Source: Dryococelus australis | Taxonomy: Eukaryota; Arthropoda; Insecta; Phasmatodea; Phasmatidae | Assembly: GCA_029891345.1 (NCBI GenBank) | Contig: CM057002.1 | Span: 19,048,295 to 19,112,294, forward strand | DNA length: 64,000 nucleotides | Direction of reading: 5' to 3' | Shown here: positions 1 to 11,020 of the stretch, one piece after another | Layout: the number at the start of each line of letters is the position of its first letter | Numbering within the stretch: position 1 is the first letter of the stretch | Made by a program: the position numbers and the translations under genes | The notes under the pieces: generated by a model | Database searches by the model: none | Told to the model about the DNA's origin: nothing | Seen by the model: the letters and a program-made list of their open reading frames with translations, nothing else

Positions 1-2069
1 ATGTATTCTCTGGTTTTTGTTGCTTTCCAGCCTCTATATAACAAGAGTGTGCATTATGAACTGAATGCACTAAAGTCTTTGATATAGTCATTTTCTCCAC
101 ACCATCTGTGACTATTACTGCATCATATACTTGCCTGATACCAACAAGAGAAGTTTCCTTTGGGTTTTCCACCAAGCACTCTTTGTTGATGGAAAATCCT
201 CTCTCAAGGTTAGCACTGTCATGAGAAAGTATGAAAACAAGTTTAAAAAATTAAGTAAATTGATGCGTGCCCCTTATACAACTAATCTAATACGATTACG
301 ACTCAGCACCCAGAGTACCTCTTCCACCACTACAGACGTGAGCAACACGCTGCCTACTCTACAGGCAGCAGGAACTATGAGTGATTCCTTCTCACCTGGA
401 GGATACACAACCCGGCAGGCATGCCTCTCCTCCGTGCTTGAAGCCAGCAAGTTGCCCAGACATTGGGCAAGGCCGGGCGCCTCCAACGAGGCATGAAGAA
501 GAATCACTGACCAGAGTATTCCCACGCCTCCTCCGACGGCAGCCTACAAGCTTCCACTATATATGTTCGGATGCAGCCGGGAACGGGCTGTCATTCTTGC
601 TCCATCTCTTGCATTATCCCACAGCACTGCTGCCAGTGCTGGGACCGCCTGAGATCTTCGAAGCATTGAGTACGCCCCCTGTGGTTACTTCACCGTTGAC
701 GACCAGACAACCAGCGAACATGCTTACCAACACATTAAATCCACTTTGTCTCCTCAAGACATCTTTAGACAGCATAGTAGTATTATATATTTTCTTGTTA
801 AGATCTTTCTTTCCCATTCACCATTAGAACCAGGTCGCCTACACCTGGCCAGCGTAGTAACCTTCAGCACTCAATTGCCTGGTAGGAGTTAGCACGCGTC
901 ACATATTTATTGAGACTTCAATAAACATAGTGTTGTTTCCTACTTCTCAGCTTTTCTTTATTAGAGTATCTGTCTTTTTACCCGCTAGATACAGGTTGCT
1001 ACGTACACCTTTGACGAGGACTGGAGAATTTATAACTACCAAGATAACTTCAGCCACGGGCACCCTTTAAGGGTCTGTCATATTTTTACACACCCATTAG
1101 ACTGCCATCTGTTGCTTCCCAATCTACCACAGCATTGCTTCCAGTGCTAGTGGGGAGGAACAGAGGAGCCACGAACCACTAGCAACATCTTCACCCATTG
1201 AGGGGCGACAGTCTCAAATTATTGCCTTATCCCACAGCACTGCTTCCAGTGCCGGGGATATACCGTGGCTTGAGATCTGCCGGCCATTCCTGTGTGGACG
1301 CACATCCAGTGCCGGCATTGGTGATCCAAACAGTTCCGCATCTCTGATCAGCCCGCATAGCGTGGGGGATCAGTGGAGACTTTACAGAGCCTGGTCAGCA
1401 AGCTAAAACTGGACTTACACTATAACTTGTGTTCAGTACTCGAGTCAAGGTGTATCCAGCAACCTGTGAGTGAAGACAATGACTTTCCACCAAAGGCACG
1501 GCCGCAGGCGTAGGGAGTGACACGAAGCGCTTCTTGCCGCCAGACAGTTGAGTGCACTTCCCCAGCCTACACTGGAAAGGCAGGCGGAAACGGAACCGTG
1601 CCACCCAACTAAGGCACGAGTCAGTATTGACTGCTCCGGTTGTGGTATTAGTTTCTCCATGTATATGCATTCACCCGTTGTGCCATCCTGTGGTAAGAGG
1701 ATTGTTGACCGGTACGGAAGTGAGTCTCGGTTGGGATAACATCCATTTCTGGACAAACGAATCTCTCCTGTGGAACCGCAGCCATGGTGTGGGCCAGACT
1801 CGTTACGTCTGGACCAAGTACACCACCAACACAGAACACAAGAAGTAGGAGTAAGTGAGTCCTAGCCAACACTCCTCGCCTCTCGTCGCCTAGCTAACTC
1901 AATTACCGCGCTTTTGGTAACGGACAGAATCTTCGACTGTCGTGACTATTAACCTAGCCGGTCACAGGTCCAGAGATTTTCTGACGCACGTGGGGCGTGA
2001 GATGAAATGCTGTACGTAGTAAACGGCACGAACTAGACCAACCATATCCAGAGAGCTAAGGGTCGAAAC
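1..2069 (+). other. Probable LTR/leader DNA of gypsy-1; no gene
   Basis: Several open frames here have no recognisable motif. A hairpin at about 838-857 (CCAGGT arms) is followed by a polyadenylation-like CAATAAAC near 918-926. This resembles the arrangement seen in other LTRs of this window, so the region up to about 1000 may be a 5' LTR. The rest up to gag would be leader. A roughly 34-bp sequence is repeated three times (618-643, 1126-1150, 1231-1256). No paired LTR is present downstream of the truncated element, so LTR identity is inference. Confidence 0.35.
618..1256 (+). repeat. Three dispersed copies of a CCCACAGCACTGC motif
   Basis: The core CCCACAGCACTGCTTCCAGT recurs at 618-643, 1126-1150 and 1231-1256 with few changes. 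The first and third copies also share flanking TTATC upstream and TGAGATCT further downstream, so about 50 bp is duplicated. The function is unknown. Repeats within LTR or leader DNA are a plausible setting. Confidence 0.6.
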
Positions 2070-2234
2070 GATCAGTCAAACAGACTTCAGGGAGTTCTCA
2101 AAACATCCCATGTCGCCCTTAACCACTACCATTTCAGATGCCGAAGTCAACGCCGCCACTGACCAGAACTCCGACAACGAACCCGATGTATTCAGCATAC
2201 AGTGTAGCCATGCAGATCTACCCAGGCAATGGCA

Positions 2235-3418
2235 CACTAAAGATAGAATGCACCTACTGCAATAAACTCTTTCATTATGCCTACATAGGCTAGTCTGAAG
2301 AGACCCGAGCGACAGACAGTTTAAGTACCGCTGTACCGCTTGCCGGCAACAGCCGACAAGTTTCTGTAACGAAATAACATGCCCCGGGCGAAGCATAAAC
2401 TGCATAAGGTGCACAACATGCAGTGAACCTTATCACCACCTATGCGTAGGGTGGCCTGACGAAAGAGTATCCATGCCCGGGATTATCTACCAATGTGATG
2501 TGAGAGGTGCAGAAGGAAACACATATCTCATTCCAGCAGATCTAAGCCTTCCCGGATATATATCCAACCTGGAACGGCATCTGGCCATCCAGTTACCAGT
2601 AGGGATGACGATATACAAACAACTGACTTTGCAGGTCGCCCACATGAAAACCTAGTCGCATTTACGCAGGAATGCGAAAAAGAGTTTAATGAAACGGACC
2701 TGCCACTGAAACAATGTGTTGACCAGGCCCAACAGCATCTGAAGGGCCTCGCCCTCACATGGCGGGAAAGATACGGAGAATTGTTAACGGACTGGAAACA
2801 GTTCAGTAACCGGATAGCGGCTAAATTCACGGGCGAGGAGGTGTAGACTAGGTTAAGGAGACAGTTTTATAGCCAGACCCAGGTACTGAACGAAGAATCC
2901 GAAATCTTCATACAAAGAAAAGAACAAAATGTTTTGACGTGTGTTTCCCGGTGTCAATGAGGCTACTCGTTCGTTCCATTGGTCGAATGTTAGTACCAAA
3001 TTTCCAGAACGTACTCTTGACAGCAAGACCCACGACCCTGGATGAATCAGTTAATCGAGCCCGAGAAGCTGAGCAAAACTTCGCAGCACAGGCAAGTCTC
3101 GAAAAAACCAGTCTCCACCAAAGCTCCCGAAGTACAGAACATACTGTTGCGCCTCCTAAAGGTGTACCAACCGCAACCCCTCGCACAGCGTTTGTACCCA
3201 AATGTCGGTTCTGTCCAGAAAACAACTGGAACAAGGACTACCCTCGGAAACCAGAAGGAGCTCCCGTTCCACCAACCCGAGTCGACAAAATGCTGTCAAA
3301 TAACCCAACTCGACCAGCTGGAAATCCAACCCCCGGAACCAAACTGGGAAATGCAGACACCGGGGTACGAAGCGGGCCACCACCCCCAGTGTACAAGCGC
3401 CCATCCTCCAGGGATTAA
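2235..3418 (+). pseudogene. gypsy-1 gag with PHD-like fingers and degenerate zinc knuckle
   Basis: Read in several frames. Near 2251-2330, CTYCNKLFHYAYIG and, after a frameshift, YRCTAC give the spacing C-x2-C-x4-H ... C-x2-C, in which one cysteine appears to have become alanine. A second unit near 2410-2500, CTTCSEPYHHLCVGW followed by YQC, again has C-x2-C-x4-H-x2-C then C. These are PHD-finger-like. A capsid-like helical region follows (2640-3000). Near 3210-3250, CRFCPENNWNKDYPRKP is a CCHC zinc knuckle in which the His and last Cys are replaced by Asn and Tyr. Gag normally packages genomic RNA; the PHD-like N-terminus is not standard. Stops and frameshifts mean no functional product. Confidence 0.7.
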
Positions 3419-3449
3419 GTGAGGAAGTACCGATTCCGTAGTCCCCCCA

Positions 3450-3897
3450 CCTAGAGGTGGAGGTAAATAATAATAGGGTACTTGCCCTATTTGACTCGGC
3501 TGCCACCGGAAATTTTATCAGAAAGAATTTGTTAACATCAGACCAGCTCGCCGAACTAAGACCACAAACTAAAATATTAAGAATGGCGCAACCTGAATCC
3601 ACCCAGGACGTAACAGGCCACATTACTCTGAACATAAACATTCAAAGTATTGCAACACCGGCAGAATTCATTGTATCACCAACCATGTCCAAATCAATAA
3701 TAAGTTGCCCATGGCTCATCCCCAATCAATACATTTTAGATCACGGACAACGAAGAGCCTATCTGGGAGAAACCCACCGAATTACTGTAAACTGGGATCA
3801 AAATCCAGACATCCCGCCAACGCCCATCAACTCAATGGACATTAACCATGAACTCGACGAACCAGAATTTTCCCAATTAAAGGTCATACTAGATTAG
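3450..3897 (+). pseudogene. gypsy-1 aspartic protease domain
   Basis: An open frame of 146 codons begins at 3457. ALFDSAATGNF near residues 10-20 corresponds to the D-T/S-G-A active-site loop, with Ala replacing the usual Gly. A flap-like stretch follows, and then IISCPWLIPN, the alpha-D/G-like (I-I-G-x-P-W-L) region of gypsy proteases, with Cys for Gly. Homodimeric retropepsins of this type cleave the Gag-Pol polyprotein. Loss of active-site Gly suggests an inactive copy. It is directly followed, after a stop, by the reverse transcriptase. Confidence 0.7.
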
Positions 3898-3949
3898 CAC
3901 ACCCGAGCATTCGAACAAGGACTGTTATGACAGACACGTTCCATACAGC

Positions 3950-4530
3950 ATGAAATATGTCCTAACACTGACGTACCAGTCTACAACCGTCCATACAGAG
4001 TGTCAGCCCATCGCTGTGACCTCATCATGGAGCAGGTAAACAATATGAAGGACCAGGGAATAGTAGAGTCATCGAATTCTCCATATAACTCACACATGGA
4101 CCTTGTGCCATTGAAATTGCTATTTTGCGTAAACTACAAGTCGTTGAATGAAGTTACCCATCCAATCGTTCCTCCAGCTATAGATTTGTCTCGTACACTA
4201 CGGGACATTGGCAAGGCCAAAATATTCAGCTCTCTCAACATGGAGTCTGGCTATTGGCAGATTGCGGTCTACCCGGACAGTCGCAGATAGACGGCATTTA
4301 CAACACCAGAGTGCGAAACCCTCCAATTTCGAGTCATATCTTTCGGCTTGAAAAACGCCCCAGCGTCATTTCAACGATTAATGTCTGCTGAAGTATTAAT
4401 TGGTTACATCAACGAGTTCTGCTTCGCTTTATCTCGACGAAGTAATAATATATTCCAACAGCTGGGAGGAACACCTAGACCATCTGCAACGAGTGTTGGA
4501 AAGGCCCGAATTACACGGAATGACTTGCAC
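3950..4530 (+). pseudogene. gypsy-1 reverse transcriptase, N-terminal half
   Basis: Motifs in order are VNYKSLNEVT near 4127, FSSLNMESGYWQIAV near 4230 (the first catalytic Asp of LDxxxGYxQI is replaced by Asn-Met), FGLKNAPASFQRLM near 4345, and, in another frame, YLDEVIIYSNSWEEHL near 4430. The usual YxDD box reads YLDE. There is an in-frame stop at 4288-4290 and a frameshift near 4400. Homology stops near 4530, so thumb, RNase H and integrase are deleted. Confidence 0.8.
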
Positions 4531-6187
4531 GTGTCAAATTATTACTATACCGGAACCATTTCTCACTCTTTTGCTCTCCCGTGTGCCGACCCTCCTCTCC
4601 GCCGACTCGCAACCCCAGAGAATTTTATTCCGTAAATTGTTTTGTGATGTTGAGCTATCTTGCAGCATAGGCCCCAGGCAGGCCTCATGTGCCAGGCCCA
4701 CTTCAGACACAGGGAAATCGTACGTTACCACGTGTACCTTTTCTGGCAATATATCTCATTTCTTTGAACCTCATGTCTTATTCAATTTCAATTCATTTCC
4801 ACCTCAGGAACTGGCCCTATCCAGTGAGTGCAACCACGTGCTATCAGTGTAAGTTGAAGTTATGATTCTTTCTAAGACGTGCGCTGCGAGGGGATGCCGC
4901 CACAGACTGGTGACCTGTAATGACCCTGACAAACAAGATCTCGTGCTCCTCCGAGCCTGTAGAGGAGCTGATGCCCTGGGAAATATAACAACTGCATCTG
5001 CATCCATAGACAATCTGGAGAATCTATGAGGTAATCTGGCATCGTACGCCTCTCGCAAGCCCCACGCCATGTCAGAACATAATGAAACACAGTAAACAAC
5101 ATGATGCTGCAACAAAACACTACAGGATGTGACCAGAGTTACCAAAAATTGTGTGTGCATTTCTTGTACAAAGTGGTAAAAAATTCTCATACAAACACCA
5201 AAAATTTTATGTACCGTTGAAGCAAAGGCTAGGCATATAATGACCAAACTACTGTGTTTGTAAGTTCTTTTAATGTTAAAGTGAATTTTATATTACTGAT
5301 GAGTAGGGACACCAGAAAATGGTAAAATAGAATACCTGATTTCGGAGCAAAAAATTGTGAAACTCTGTGTTAAATTTCGGTGTTTAAAGATGAAAGTGGT
5401 GTTAAATTTCTGTATTCAAAAATTAAAACGATGTTAAATTTCGGTATTTAAAAATTAAAACTATATTAAATTTCAGTGTTTAAAAATGAAAGCAGTATGT
5501 GGAAGAGATCCTACATCCCATCTCCTCCCATTTCTTGCCGGGATTCTAGAAGGATAACACCTGACCGCGCACGGTTCGAGATGCCAAGGTTGGCCTCAAT
5601 CATGTCCAAAAATGACCATGGGCAGCTGACTTCTGAAATGTTCCCAAATGAGCATGCGCATGCGAGGGACCAGTTGAAATGCCAGCAACTGCCATGCCAC
5701 AGTATCTGGGATTTAGAACACACAGTCCAACAATTGTGGGCCCATCTGCCCTAAGACATTATTCGGAGTCTGCTGGACTCCATGTCAGACCACGTTGAAG
5801 CCTGCAGTAGCAGTGCGAGGAGGTGCGACGCACTATTGAAGAAGACCAGTTGGCGTACCACACATCCATTTATGTAATTGTCCTGCAGCTCTGTTCTTCT
5901 GATCACATGTATTGCTCATCTGTATCACTAGCTCTATAAAGTTTCAGTGTGTGCTATTTTCATTGTCTGTCAGTATAAACAAGGGTGTATGTTTTTGAAG
6001 TTACAATTTACTTTTGTTTGTATTCAGTTATATACGTGTGATTGCCGAAACTAATTCCATTTGCAAACAAATTTACAATAAGCATGTTTGGTCTACTTGT
6101 GACCGCATCCTTAAACTATCATTGTGATTTACTTTATTGCAAACATGGCATTAGAATGAAAACGTGGACGTTTTAAGTGATACTCAC
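4531..6187. other. No gene recognised; minisatellite inside
   Basis: Beyond the gypsy-1 break I see no coding or transposon signal except the 32-bp tandem repeat at 5369-5496. Open frames in both directions here lack motifs and are likely chance. By context this is intron (downstream of exon 5) of the minus-strand STARD3/STARD3NL gene. Confidence 0.5.
5369..5496. repeat. 32-bp minisatellite, four units
   Basis: Units start at 5369, 5401, 5433 and 5465, an exact 32-bp period. The consensus begins GTTAAATTTCGGTGTTTAAA. Units 1 and 4 end in GATGAAAG/AATGAAAG, while units 2 and 3 end in AATTAAAAC, so variants alternate rather than diverge gradually. Confidence 0.85.
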
Positions 6188-6241
6188 TTGATACACGTAC
6201 ACCTTGGCTATTAGGAACATGCAGGTTGCTGTGGTCGATAA
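6188..6241 (-). CDS. STARD3: STARD3/STARD3NL exon 5, last visible exon
   Basis: A 54-bp exon with an acceptor ending TTATAG (6242-6244) and a GTGAGT donor (6182-6187). It encodes 18 residues, LSTTATCMFLIAKVYVYQ, corresponding to the MENTAL stretch that follows HWWxIA (a TTxxTxAFLxxKV pattern in relatives). Phase is 0 on both sides. The intron to exon 4 is 674 bp. The next expected segment (final MENTAL helix and the WFLDFxVxPQE-like tail) was looked for between 1 and 6180 on the minus strand and not found. It probably lies beyond position 1, with the gypsy-1 remnant sitting in the intervening intron. Confidence 0.8.
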
Positions 6242-6915
6242 CTATAACAAACAAAACATAATATGTTCATATAGTGAGGGATGCTACTTGTCACAGCATA
6301 CAACACGAGCCATCCAATTATATAGACTTGCAGAGACCTTCACTACTCTGAATTCATTAATTAATTAAGGATTAACACAACACAATAGTTTTCTAGAAGC
6401 TGTGTTTTTATTCTGACACCAATTCGTTTTTTTTTTAAATATATCCTGGAGTGAGTACTCCAGGATATGAAACATGTCAAAAAGTGGAAGTAAATACAAT
6501 GTTAGCCTACAACACTGTATATATCTCAGCATCACACAATAAATCTGTTACATTACAGTTAAACAAATCACACATGAAAATTTATAATAGAATGTTTGCA
6601 TACAGTATTAGTACAAGAATTGGTATTTGCAGATTCTGATTTTAATAATACAATGATTTTTATTATTAAAGCAATATTATATTAACTTTTAGATTATTTG
6701 TTTAGATATAATCAGCTATAGGCAGATTATAAGAAAGAGTCAATAATCAGTGAATTCAAAATGGCACCACACAAGTTATTAGTCTCATATTGTAACCACC
6801 AAATAATGTTTAGCAGGTAACAAAAATTTGTTTGCTCATGCAGAGAGATGAAATTTGGTTCATAAAAGTCCATAAAGGTACAAAGAACAGACTGCAAATG
6901 TGCAAGTGTACTCAC

Positions 6916-6993
6916 TGCAATAATGCACCAGTGGTTAATATAGATCAACCCATAGAACAGCAGCAGAACTGTGAAGCGGCATGCTGCTGTTAG
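6916..6993 (-). CDS. STARD3: STARD3/STARD3NL exon 4, transmembrane segment
   Basis: A 78-bp, phase 0-0 exon. The acceptor is TTTTTGCAG (6994-6996 is the CAG) and the donor is GTGAGT (6910-6915). It encodes 26 residues, including ACRFTVLLLFYGLIYINHW and ending CIIA. This is the MENTAL segment that reads FRFxxLxLxYxxxxxxHWWxIA in vertebrate STARD3NL. It is strongly hydrophobic and forms a membrane helix. The intron to exon 3 is 1380 bp and includes the G-run/GA microsatellite at 7079-7122. Translation simply continues past the donor into intron sequence, so the exon is shorter than the open frame around it. Confidence 0.87.
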
Positions 6994-7078
6994 CTGCAAA
7001 AACAACACATGGAATATTAATAATTTTAATGGGAGAAAATGAACAATAATTGCTAATAATTAGTATTGAATGGAGGGT

Positions 7079-7122
7079 GGGGGGGGGGGGGGGGGGGGGG
7101 AGAGAGAGAGAGAGAGAGAGAG
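7079..7122 (+). repeat. Poly-G run followed by (GA)n
   Basis: About 23 Gs with one interruption run directly into eleven or so AG dinucleotides. The tract is purine-only on the plus strand and lies in intron 3 of the minus-strand gene, so the transcript would carry (CT)n followed by poly-C. Confidence 0.9.
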
Positions 7123-8373
7123 AACAGCAGCACAACCCTACATCACCATAAAGTTCAAGGATTTCAAAATATTGTACTGTATTACCTGGCTAACCTCTCA
7201 ATAACTGGGTATCAAGCTTATGAATTTTTCTTAAAGGACCAAGTTTACATAATTCTTTTACCACAAAGTTTCTACTGTCAGCAGCAACTTGGAATCATGG
7301 TTTTGTAAAAATGTGGTATTAACTGATTTGAGATAAATTGAAGGCAGTGTCTTTGTTCGGTACACACTTGTGTCTCATTCTGGCTCAAAAGCAGAACTCG
7401 TCAAAAGTGGTAAACCCAACCACACAAACAGCTCCACTAGGGATTCAACACAGTACAGAATCCCAGATCTGCAGTAGGAAAGACAACCTCTCGCACTCTT
7501 TACTACATAAGAATGATTTGCACTACTGTATTCTAATATCTGGAGTTATATATTTTTGAGACAGTATGTAAAATTCCTACTTCCACCATAACGTAACACA
7601 TTTGTGCGAAATGGAGCTGGGAGTAGCAGATATTAGTTACTGTCAGCATGGTACACAGCACAGTGGAGCACAGTAGACATGCCATTTTGAAATGTGTACC
7701 TTTATTCCCATGGCCAAAACTGTGAAGGTAATAGTAATACTATACTACTAAACTTGAGGTACAATACTACTGTATGTACTATATACTCCCAACTTCAGTA
7801 TTCCTTTTACTGATTGTAGCACATTTGCTACATCAGCAGTGCAGAAAATACTTCAATACCAGATGTATTCGGTTGAAGGTCAGTTTGTCACTCCTTGTCC
7901 TGCAGAAGAAAACACTGTTGGGAAAAACAACAATCTAGGTTGTATTTGAAATATGTCATTTTGTGTCCCATAGAACCTCTGTCTTGCATCCCCTCATTTT
8001 ACTTTTTCCTAAATTTTACACCTACTTTATTTGATCCTGTTTACTGTTATAATAGCATGTATTTTTCTCTACTTAAAATTTTCTGCATTCTGAAAAATTT
8101 CCCTGAACCATCTAAATTGCATGTGTGTACATGTAATACATCAATAAACAAAGTTTTACTGTAACTGCTTCCAAAAGTACATTTTCTTTAAATGGGACTC
8201 TTGGTGTTCCTATAATCTTTATGTAAAATGTAAGTAGGACTTGTTTTCATCATCATCATTAACCTCAATATGCTGTAAGCATGACATTTTTAAAATTAAA
8301 ATACAAAAATGATAAAATATATGTAGTGGCACTGTGTTTGCAAACTACACTACCACAAGCGCTAGGAACTCAC

Positions 8374-8454
8374 CACAATGTCAAAAAGTGATGTGTGCAT
8401 GTTGTAGTGAACTATTTCATGCGACAGGGTGACCATCATGTCTCCACCAACCAG
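8374..8454 (-). CDS. STARD3: STARD3/STARD3NL exon 3
   Basis: An 81-bp, phase 0-0 exon. The acceptor is TTTCTGTGCAG (ending at 8455) and the donor is GTGAGT (8368-8373). The 27 residues contain SHEIVHYNMHTSLFDIV, matching the MENTAL luminal loop and start of the second helix, where family members have an EVxxYxxxxSxFDI-type sequence. The intron between this exon and exon 2 is 4099 bp. It carries the Tc1 pseudogene near 10310-11020 and the nested MITEs at 8657-9648, so transposons have enlarged it. The exon is too short to be recognised by length; it was found by searching for the FDI block and then checking splice sites. Confidence 0.85.
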
Positions 8455-8656
8455 CTGCACAGAAACAGTGACCATAACACATACAGCAATGCCCAATGTA
8501 TTCACATCACAAAATATTTTGACATGGTGCATGAACTCACCTCACCTCAGCTAACATGCAAGGAAATTTCTGTTGCATGATAAAATGTACTCATCTCCAC
8601 GGGAATCCACTACAGGGGGGAAAAGACAATGAAACCCAATGCATCCTCCCAAGTCC

Positions 8657-9648
8657 AGTTCAGTATAGGTGACTACCTATACTTTCATACATAATGTGTT
8701 CCTGAAAATGTGCGCGAAAGGTGAATGTATGAAAGTTGAATCATATATTATATTTTGGCGTGTATAGGCCGCATCTTAAGTTTTTAATGAAAAATTATGG
8801 TTAATTAATATTTCAAGTATAGGCCGCACTGAATTTTTGTATTCCTGTAAATATTGTTAAGTCACAATTGCGTACAAGCATAATAAATTCCAACTTAATT
8901 TCTTCCCTACAAAACATTTGAGACAGAAAATTTTAACTGCACTTTTTTTAAAGGAAATTTTTTTAAAATGCCAATATCTTGTATATAAGCAACACCCCAC
9001 TTTTTGTAGTAATTTTTTTTTGTTAAAATGTGCGGCCTATACACGCCGAAATACGTATATGCATGTAATAAGAGGGGTTCCATTCCAAAGTTATATATAT
9101 AAATTAATTTTGATAGAAATTTTATTTAATTTATGTAATTGATAAATATGCTATTTTAACAAGCATTTAATTGTAAATCATGACTAAATATACATGTGCA
9201 ATACTTTATTACCTGAAACATTGATTTTCAACACCTGCATACGTATTTGAATGTAAATACTATGTGAATAAATAAAGTAATTAAATATGCTTTAAACTTT
9301 ATGTAAAATTGTTGTGCAAATATAACATTTTATTTTTTAGGTTGTAAAAACTATGTAAATGTTTTTCAGAGATGCGTATATTATTTTAACAGAAGCACTC
9401 ATTTGTATTGTGCCAATATGACAGCCAAATATAAACATTCATAACATACAATCCACAAAGGCTGGAAAACATGGCAGGCTGTGTTAGATTGCAAACTAAC
9501 AGTACTATATCAATATGTTGGTAGGTTGCTAGATGTATGAAAGACCAAATTGGTCGTATGAAAGTTGATTTAGAGGTGAAAATATATTATGTATGAAAGA
9601 GCGACTTGTACGAATCTCGTATGTATGAAAGTCGAGGACTGCCTGTAC
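8657..9648. mobile_element. Outer inverted-repeat element hosting the 303-bp MITE
   Basis: The left arm near 8657-8695 (AGTATAGGTGACTACCTATA, then CTTTCATACATAA) pairs with the right arm near 9615-9648 (reverse complement AGTACAGGCAGTCCTCGACT, then TTCATACATAC). Further copies of TGTATGAAAG occur just inside both arms. This looks like a non-autonomous DNA transposon into which the 8751-9053 MITE jumped. Borders are approximate. Confidence 0.5.
8751..9053. mobile_element. 303-bp MITE with inverted ends
   Basis: The left end TATTTTGGCGTGTATAGGCC (8751) is matched in inverted orientation by the right end (9031-9053, reverse complement TATTTCGGCGTGTATAGGCC), continuing GCA on both sides. A further AAGTATAGGCCGCACT lies inside. 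There is no coding capacity. It sits inside the outer repeat at 8657-9648 and in intron 2 of the STARD3/STARD3NL gene. Confidence 0.75.
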
Positions 9649-10309
9649 TGTACTATGATTTAATTTTCAATATATTGCAAATTGCTTTTAACTGACTAAA
9701 AATGTGACCCATAAATGTTTGAGAATGCTAATAAATTTTTAACAGCAATTAAAAAAGTTAAAATATATTACAGCTGATACTTCAGTATTCTTAGCTTAAA
9801 ACTCTCCTCCCTTCCGAATCACTTAAAATGTGCAACTTTTGCTTCACTTTAGCACCAACTTCTCATAAAGTAACTTTCTAGAGAGTTGATTGTCTGCTTG
9901 AGGAAATCATAATTGCATTCTCACTCTAAGTATTCAGATTTTTTTAATGTGCATGCATGTATGGGCATGTGTTCACATATGTCAATGTGCATAAACATAT
10001 CCTGAAAATTGAATGGGAATATGTTTCAATTAGTGGTGGGACAATTCCACATCTTTAAAGATTCCAATATTCTGGTTTCAACTCCTGATTCTGGATTCGA
10101 CTCAATTCTATCATTTAATAACAAGAGCTACAACTGTACTAGAAACATATTCTAAATTCAAATGGTTTTAAACAACACCTGTTTGAGGAAGTTTATATTG
10201 CATGAAGAAATATTTAATAAAGTGGAATACTGTTTTTTTTTGTACACATTATTCAAATTTTGTATAGCTTAATATATTTCAAAAATTTTTCTTTTATGGT
10301 TTTAAACAA

Positions 10310-11020
10310 TACAGTGAATGCATTGGGGCAGACGCAAAATTGGCTGCACAACGTGGAACTACTAGGAGGTAGGCCGTTGCCAAAGGTTCCACTTCAACCA
10401 CACCATAGTGCAGCTCGCTTGAGGTGGGCAACAACACACCAAAAGTGGCATCCGGACCAGTGGAAGCGTATGCTCTTTGCTGATGAGGTCACAGTAAGCT
10501 TGCACCCATACAACAGGTACATTAGAGTCTGGAGACAATAAGGTGAGAGATGGAATGAGCCCTTCATCGAGAAGCGTCGTCAGCAGCAAGAGGGTTCTGT
10601 CATGTTTTAGGGTGGGATCATGTTTGGTTGACATACGCCACTAACTCCTATTCAGGGTCACATGACTGGTCTGGTATCGAGACCACATACTCCAACTTGT
10701 AGTTACAGGTTTTGCTGCTACTCTGGGTGCGGGCTTCACACTAGTGGATGGTAATGCTCATCCCCATCGAGCCAGAGTGGTCACTCAGTTCCTTGCGATG
10801 CATGGCATACAACGAATGGAGTGGCAGGCATATTCGACGGACATGAACTGTGTGGAACATGCCTGGCATGAACTGACAAGAGCAATTGCCAACCGTCCTA
10901 CACCTCCTGCGAACATTCAGCAACTGACGGATGCTGCTATCCAAGAGTGGGATGCTCTGCCCCAAGACAAGCTGGATTGTTTGGTGCTGAGTATACCTCG
11001 TCGTGTGCATTCCTCCGGGC
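10310..11020 (+). pseudogene. Tc1-like DDE transposase, N-terminally truncated
   Basis: Tc1/mariner DDE signatures run through two frames. Near 10480, MLFADEVTVSLHP has the first catalytic Asp, followed by IRVWRQ. Near 10600 there is SVMF-GGIM. At 10744, VDGNAHPHRARV is the second block, usually QDNARPH. At 10832, WQAYSTDMNCVEHAWHEL contains the third acidic residue of the DD34E triad. A tail with EWDALPQDKL and SIPRRV follows. Tc1 transposases cut and paste at TA sites. The DNA-binding N-terminus is absent, stops and a frameshift lie near 10541-10740, and no clear terminal repeats were found. It sits in intron 2 of the minus-strand gene. Confidence 0.88.

Larger units (their letters stand above)
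2070..4530 (+). mobile_element. Ty3/Gypsy retrotransposon remnant, gypsy-1
   Basis: Gag, protease and the first half of reverse transcriptase follow in order on the plus strand, with multiple stops and frameshifts. The homology ends just past the catalytic YLDE block near 4530. RNase H, integrase and the 3' LTR are missing. The order and motifs are those of Ty3/Gypsy elements. It lies where the STARD3 gene would continue, so it is probably an intronic insertion. Confidence 0.8.

Noticed and set aside
131-496. 121-codon open frame
   Set aside because: Low-complexity Ser/Thr-rich translation without recognisable domain; no splice or element context supports it.
381-827. 148-codon open frame
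   Set aside because: No motif, overlaps other equally long frames, and lies in probable LTR/leader DNA with short direct repeats.
4804-5247. 147-codon minus-strand frame
   Set aside because: Considered as the missing last exons of STARD3/STARD3NL; the translation has no MENTAL or START features.
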